64,000 bases of DNA from an uncultured Tenacibaculum sp. (GTDB lineage: Bacteria; Bacteroidota; Bacteroidia; Flavobacteriales; Flavobacteriaceae), in contig NZ_CANMAX010000004.1 of assembly GCF_947495995.1 (NCBI RefSeq), positions 1 through 64,000 of the forward strand. The letters are read 5' to 3'. The notes beneath the pieces were generated by a model. The model was not told the origin of the DNA, ran no database searches, and saw only the letters and a program-made list of their open reading frames with translations. Shown here piece by piece: positions 60,212 through 64,000 of this stretch. A program made the translations under genes and the position numbers. Positions within the stretch are counted from its first letter, which is position 1, and each line of letters starts with the position of its first letter.

Positions 60212-60832
60212 ATGAACGGACCTGATAAACACACTAAATTTCCTTTAGCGAATTATGAAAAACTATGTTTTCTAAAAAACATAATTACAAATCCGAATAT
60301 TATAGTTGGAGATTATACTTATTATGATGATTTTGAAAATGTAGAAAACTTCGAAAAAAACGTAAAATATCATTTCGATTTTACAGGAGATAAGTTAATT
60401 ATCGGTAAGTTTTGTATGATAGCATCTGGAGTTAGTTTCATTATGAATGGAGCAAACCATCTTACTGATGCAATTTCTACGTATCCATTTGCCATTTTTG
60501 GAAATAGTTGGGAGAAAGCTATGGAAGGTAAATCCTATCCAAATAAAGGAGATATTGTTATAGGAAATGATGTTTGGATTGGTCATAATGCTACAATTAT
60601 GGCTGGAGTAACCATTGGAGACGGAGTAATAATTGCAACAAATTCAACTATTGTTAAAGATGTTCCACCGTATACTATTGTTGGAGGAAACCCTGGAAAA
60701 GAAATCAAGAAACGTTTCGACGAAGAAACTATAAATAAATTATTAGCGTTAAAATGGTGGGATTGGCCAATAGAGAAGATCACTGAAAATCTTCAAAATT
60801 TAACAGATAATTTGATTGATAAACTTACATAA
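60212..60832 (+). CDS. Vat-type xenobiotic O-acetyltransferase (left-handed beta helix)
   Basis: 206 residues. The whole length aligns by eye with streptogramin A acetyltransferases (Vat) and the CatB group: MNGPDKHTKFPL start, VGDYTYYDDFENVENF, IGKFCMIASGVSFIMNGANHLTD with the catalytic His near residue 83, YPFAIFGNSWEKAM, GDIVIGNDVWIGHNATIMAGVTIGDGV hexapeptide repeats, and YTIVGGNPGKEIKKRFDEETINKLLALKWWDWPI. It would transfer acetyl from acetyl-CoA to a hydroxyl of a drug or another small molecule. It is 3 bp after nadC. Resistance is a family inference; the native substrate is unknown. Confidence 0.88.
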   Translation: MNGPDKHTKFPLANYEKLCFLKNIITNPNIIVGDYTYYDDFENVENFEKNVKYHFDFTGDKLIIGKFCMIASGVSFIMNGANHLTDAISTYPFAIFGNSWEKAMEGKSYPNKGDIVIGNDVWIGHNATIMAGVTIGDGVIIATNSTIVKDVPPYTIVGGNPGKEIKKRFDEETINKLLALKWWDWPIEKITENLQNLTDNLIDKLT

Positions 60833-60845
60833 TAACAAACCAAAA

Positions 60846-62954
60846 ATGAAAAAACATATTATAGCAATTACAGTACTTGCTTTGGCATTTGGCTGTAATA
60901 CTAAAGAACCTAAAAAAGATAATACCGAAGATATGAGTACTTCAGAAAATCCTTTATTAGTAAAAAGTAGTTTAGACTACGGTGCGCCAGACTTTACAAA
61001 AATAAAGAACGAGCATTTTATGCCTGCTATTTTAAAAGGAATGGAAATTCAAAATGAAGAAATAGCAAAAATTGTAGCAAATTCTGAAGCTCCTACATTT
61101 GAAAATACGATTCTAGCATTAGAAGAAAGTAGTAAAACTTTAGATAATGTAAACGCTGTTTTTTCTGCTTTAGCCGGTGCTCATACAAATGATACAATTC
61201 GTGCAAATCAAAAAGAATTAGCACCAAAATTTTCTAAACATAGCGACGAAATTTTATTAAATACTAAGTTGTTTGAGAGAATAAAAGTTGTTTACAATAA
61301 TTTAGATAAGTTAGAATTAGATTCAGAGTCTAAGCATTTAGTTAAAGAATACTACAAGAACTTTGTTAAAGCTGGAGCGAATTTATCTGAAGCGCAAAAG
61401 CAAGAACTTAAGGATATTAATGCACAAATAGCTAGTTTGTCTAACGACTTCGGAAAACGAGTTTTAGATGCAATGAAAAAAGGAGGAGTAGTTGTAGATG
61501 GCAAAGAGAAGTTAAAAGGTCTTTCTGAAGATAAAATAAAATCTATAGAAAAAGAAGGTAAGTACGAGATTCAATTAATCAACACAACTCAGCAACCATC
61601 TTTACAAAGCTTAACAGATAGAGCAGTAAGAGAAGCGTTATTCAATAAGTCTATTCACAGAACTGATGGTGGCGAATACGATACTTCAGATTTGGTAAAG
61701 CAAATGGTTGAATTAAGGGCTAAAAAAGCTAAGATTCTTGGTTTTGATAATTATGCAAGTTGGAGTTTACAAGGAACCATGGCTGCTACGCCAGACAAAG
61801 TTTTTGATATGTTTAAAAACTTAATCCCAGGTTCTTTAGAAAAAGCAGCTTCAGAAATAAAAGAAATTCAAGCAGAGATTAAAAAAGATGGAGGAGATTT
61901 CAAGTTAACAGCTTACGATTGGAATCATTATGCAGAAAAAGTTAGAAAATCAAAGTATAGTTTAAATGAAGAAGAGATTAAGCAGTATTTTGAAATCAAC
62001 AATGTACTAGAAAAAGGAGTATTCTTTGCAGCTAATAAATTATACGGAATTACATTTAAAAAACGTACATATATTCCTGTGTATCATCCAGATGTTGTTG
62101 TTTATGAATTGTTCGAAGAAGATGGAAGTAAACTAGGTTTATTCTATGGAGATTTCTTTGCCAGAGATTCTAAAAGAGGTGGAGCTTGGATGAGTGCTTT
62201 TGTAAAACAATCTAAGTTACGTAAGCAAAAGCCAGTAATTTATAATGTTTGTAATTCTCCAAAGCCAGCAGACGGTGAACCAGCATTAATTAGTTTTGAT
62301 GAAGTAGAAACAATGTTCCATGAATTTGGTCATGCTTTACATGGTTTATTCGGAGATCAAATTTATGCTTCAATTTCTGGAACAAGTACAGCAAGAGATT
62401 TTGTTGAATTTCCATCGCAGTTTAACGAAAATTGGGCAACACATCCAGAAGTATTAAATAACTATGCATTGCATTATAAAACTGGTGAAGTAATTCCAGA
62501 TAGTTTATTGCAAAAAATTAAAGAAGCAGGTACTTTTAATCAAGGATATTCTATCATTGAAAATTTATGTTCATCTAGTTTAGATATGAAATGGCATACG
62601 ATTGGAACAGATGTAAATATAGAAGATGTAGCTAAATTTGAGAAAGAAGCTTTAGAAAGCATGAAATTAAATTTAGATGAAATTCCTCCGAGATATCGTT
62701 CAACATATTTCTCTCATGTTTTTAGCGGAGGTTATGCTGCAGGGTATTATTCGTATTTATGGACAGAAATGTTAAGTCACGATGCTTACGATTGGTTTAA
62801 GAATAACGGATTATTAACTCGTGAAAACGGAGATAAATTCCGTAAAGAAGTTTTATCAAGAGGAAGCACAATGGATTATGCAGAAATGTATAAAACATTT
62901 GCTGGTCGTGACCCAAAAGCTGAACCAATGTTAAAAGCTAGAGGTTTAAAATAG
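60846..62954 (+). CDS. dcp: M3 family oligopeptidase, lipoprotein
   Basis: The start is taken at ATG 60846 (MKKHIIAITVLALAFGC), which gives a lipoprotein signal (Cys near residue 17); the longer frame adds ten residues overlapping the Vat-type gene. 702 aa. The zinc motif HEFGHALHG lies near residue 492, with the second Glu downstream in the SQFNENWATHPEVL segment. The segment GGYAAGYYSYLWTEMLSHDAYDWF near 630 is typical of peptidyl-dipeptidase Dcp/oligopeptidase A. It would break down peptides in the periplasm. Confidence 0.93.
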   Translation: MKKHIIAITVLALAFGCNTKEPKKDNTEDMSTSENPLLVKSSLDYGAPDFTKIKNEHFMPAILKGMEIQNEEIAKIVANSEAPTFENTILALEESSKTLDNVNAVFSALAGAHTNDTIRANQKELAPKFSKHSDEILLNTKLFERIKVVYNNLDKLELDSESKHLVKEYYKNFVKAGANLSEAQKQELKDINAQIASLSNDFGKRVLDAMKKGGVVVDGKEKLKGLSEDKIKSIEKEGKYEIQLINTTQQPSLQSLTDRAVREALFNKSIHRTDGGEYDTSDLVKQMVELRAKKAKILGFDNYASWSLQGTMAATPDKVFDMFKNLIPGSLEKAASEIKEIQAEIKKDGGDFKLTAYDWNHYAEKVRKSKYSLNEEEIKQYFEINNVLEKGVFFAANKLYGITFKKRTYIPVYHPDVVVYELFEEDGSKLGLFYGDFFARDSKRGGAWMSAFVKQSKLRKQKPVIYNVCNSPKPADGEPALISFDEVETMFHEFGHALHGLFGDQIYASISGTSTARDFVEFPSQFNENWATHPEVLNNYALHYKTGEVIPDSLLQKIKEAGTFNQGYSIIENLCSSSLDMKWHTIGTDVNIEDVAKFEKEALESMKLNLDEIPPRYRSTYFSHVFSGGYAAGYYSYLWTEMLSHDAYDWFKNNGLLTRENGDKFRKEVLSRGSTMDYAEMYKTFAGRDPKAEPMLKARGLK

Positions 62955-62979
62955 ATTATTAGTATACAGATATACATTT

Positions 62980-63014
62980 AAAACGGTCAGAATTAAATTT
63001 TCTGACCGTTTTTT
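62980..63014 (+). terminator. terminator after the M3 peptidase
   Basis: Stem aaaacggtcagaa/ttctgaccgtttt with a 7-nt loop and T-run, 26 bp after the stop. Confidence 0.88.
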
Positions 63015-63058
63015 GGTTATTAAACTATACTTTTAAGATCTAATTAAAAATCAAAAAA

Positions 63059-64000
63059 ATGCGCTACATTTCTATACTATGTTTACTATTCCTTGTGTTT
63101 TCAAGTTGTAAGCAAAAATCATTGCAAGAAGATATAGAACATATCAAAAAGTTAGAAAAAGAAATTTCATCAAAAGAAGTTATGATAAAAGATTTGCAGA
63201 GTAATAAAGATGAAAGTGTAAAAAGCTTAGAAGTAAAATTGAAGAATCTAAAGAAAAGTAAAGATTCTATCCATCGATTACATAAAGTTTATACAGGAAT
63301 AGATGTAATGGCAAATTCAAATGTTAATACAAATTATTCTAAAAAATTAGCTTATAAAACTTTACCTCCAGATAAATATTGGACAAGGGGAACTTACTAT
63401 GTTTCAGAAAATAAAAACGAATATTTTTATAATGTAAGAACATCAATAATTAACGATCAAGCTAGGTTTTATTTTATAGGAGTAAAACAGCCTTTTGATG
63501 AAAAAAATCCTGTAGGAACTATTTATGAATTAGATGAAGACAAAAGTTTACATGTAATTGATACGATAAACTTATTACCTAAAATGAAAGGAGAAAAAGG
63601 ATGGGAACTGCATTCAAATAAAGAAACACATTTGCAAGAATTTATGTTGTTTCAGTTAGACAACTTAATCGTAAAAGATGGAAGATTATACTATTACAAG
63701 ATAAAAGAAGTAGAAAGAAGTTATTTATTTAGTAATGCTACTAAAGAATATTATGAATATATAATTGGAACAAAAACAAGTCCAAAAAGGATAGATAATA
63801 TCGTACTTTCTAATGTAATTGTAAATACAACTACAGATTCAAAAATATTAAATCCTACAAAAACAAAACTGGCTGTGAACTCAGGAGAGTTGTTAGATTT
63901 TTATGAAATCCCAAATGTCAACACATTATACGATAGCTTATACTTAAATGACAAATACTACACTTATATCGAAAGCTTACCTAAAATAGATTTTAAGTTA
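63059..64000 (+). CDS. lipoprotein with coiled coil, cut by the window end
   Basis: An open frame from ATG 63059 runs to the last base without a stop (314 codons seen). It begins MRYISILCLLFLVFSSC, a lipoprotein signal with lipobox FSSC (Cys near 17). Residues ~20-75 are a charged coiled coil (EDIEHIKKLEKEISSKEVMIKD style heptads). From ~95 on (KYWTRGTYYVSENKNEYFYNV, ARFYFIGVKQPFDEK, GRLYYYKIKEVERSYLF) it is beta-rich. No family recognised. It lies downstream of the M3 peptidase terminator, so it has its own promoter. Confidence 0.8.
   Translation, partial: MRYISILCLLFLVFSSCKQKSLQEDIEHIKKLEKEISSKEVMIKDLQSNKDESVKSLEVKLKNLKKSKDSIHRLHKVYTGIDVMANSNVNTNYSKKLAYKTLPPDKYWTRGTYYVSENKNEYFYNVRTSIINDQARFYFIGVKQPFDEKNPVGTIYELDEDKSLHVIDTINLLPKMKGEKGWELHSNKETHLQEFMLFQLDNLIVKDGRLYYYKIKEVERSYLFSNATKEYYEYIIGTKTSPKRIDNIVLSNVIVNTTTDSKILNPTKTKLAVNSGELLDFYEIPNVNTLYDSLYLNDKYYTYIESLPKIDFKL

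Overview
The window is a chromosomal stretch of a low-GC member of the Bacteroidota, most likely a marine member of the Flavobacteriaceae. Reasons: two proteins end in a type IX secretion (T9SS) type B sorting domain; there are many flavobacterial lineage families (DUF3276/PUR, DUF5916, DUF3667, TIGR02757, leucine dehydrogenase, long NusB); Bacteroidota -7 promoter boxes (TAnnTTTG) recur before genes; recognisable Shine-Dalgarno sites are scarce. No rRNA, tRNA, CRISPR array, insertion sequence or prophage was recognised. Genes are dense on both strands, and strand switches are often marked by hairpin terminators.

Layout. 1-7000: PAS protein, M14 and S10 secreted peptidases, TIGR02757, CPBP protease, DUF3667 membrane protein. 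7100-12990: an accessory-looking island with a 182-aa orphan under a hairpin leader, a TPR sensor kinase with a LytTR response regulator, then two large leaderless proteins. These two share an N-terminal ubiquitin-like domain, and the second looks like a MACPF (perforin-type) pore former. 13000-22420: LolD-type ATPase, DUF5916 outer-membrane protein, sucC, a tandem pair of small exported paralogues, a basic exported protein, uvrB. 22470-29000: two giant T9SS type B proteins whose C-terminal ~680 residues are duplicated. 29000-36140: ABC-2 transporter, pRiA4b-ORF3-like protein, a menaquinone-type operon (hotdog thioesterase, alpha/beta hydrolase, isochorismate synthase), PUR-like protein, ABC exporter.

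36260-49330: leucine dehydrogenase, then a core run nusB, DUF1573, yajC, YbbR, coaE; a RprX/RprY-like two-component pair; Sua5/YrdC; a ceramidase-like membrane protein; a WYL regulator with a GyrI-like partner; a glycosyltransferase; an orphan paralogue of the RprY-like regulator with a weakened receiver; HsdR-N-like protein; holA. 49340-57770: DUF1569, a frameshifted small membrane protein, SRPBCC-GyrI fusion, a 231-aa orphan, AlkC/AlkD-like HEAT protein, DUF1304, M28 peptidase, FecCD/FecE-type importer with rdgB, XRE regulator, rlmH. 57870-64000: GH99-like lipoprotein, nadC behind a perfect 12-bp inverted repeat, a Vat-type acetyltransferase, M3 peptidase, and an incomplete lipoprotein running off the window.

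The best candidate for an undescribed system is 7108-12981: a dedicated two-component system next to a two-gene MACPF operon, with symmetrical DNA elements upstream of both effector transcription units. Functions come from motif recognition by eye; no database search was run.
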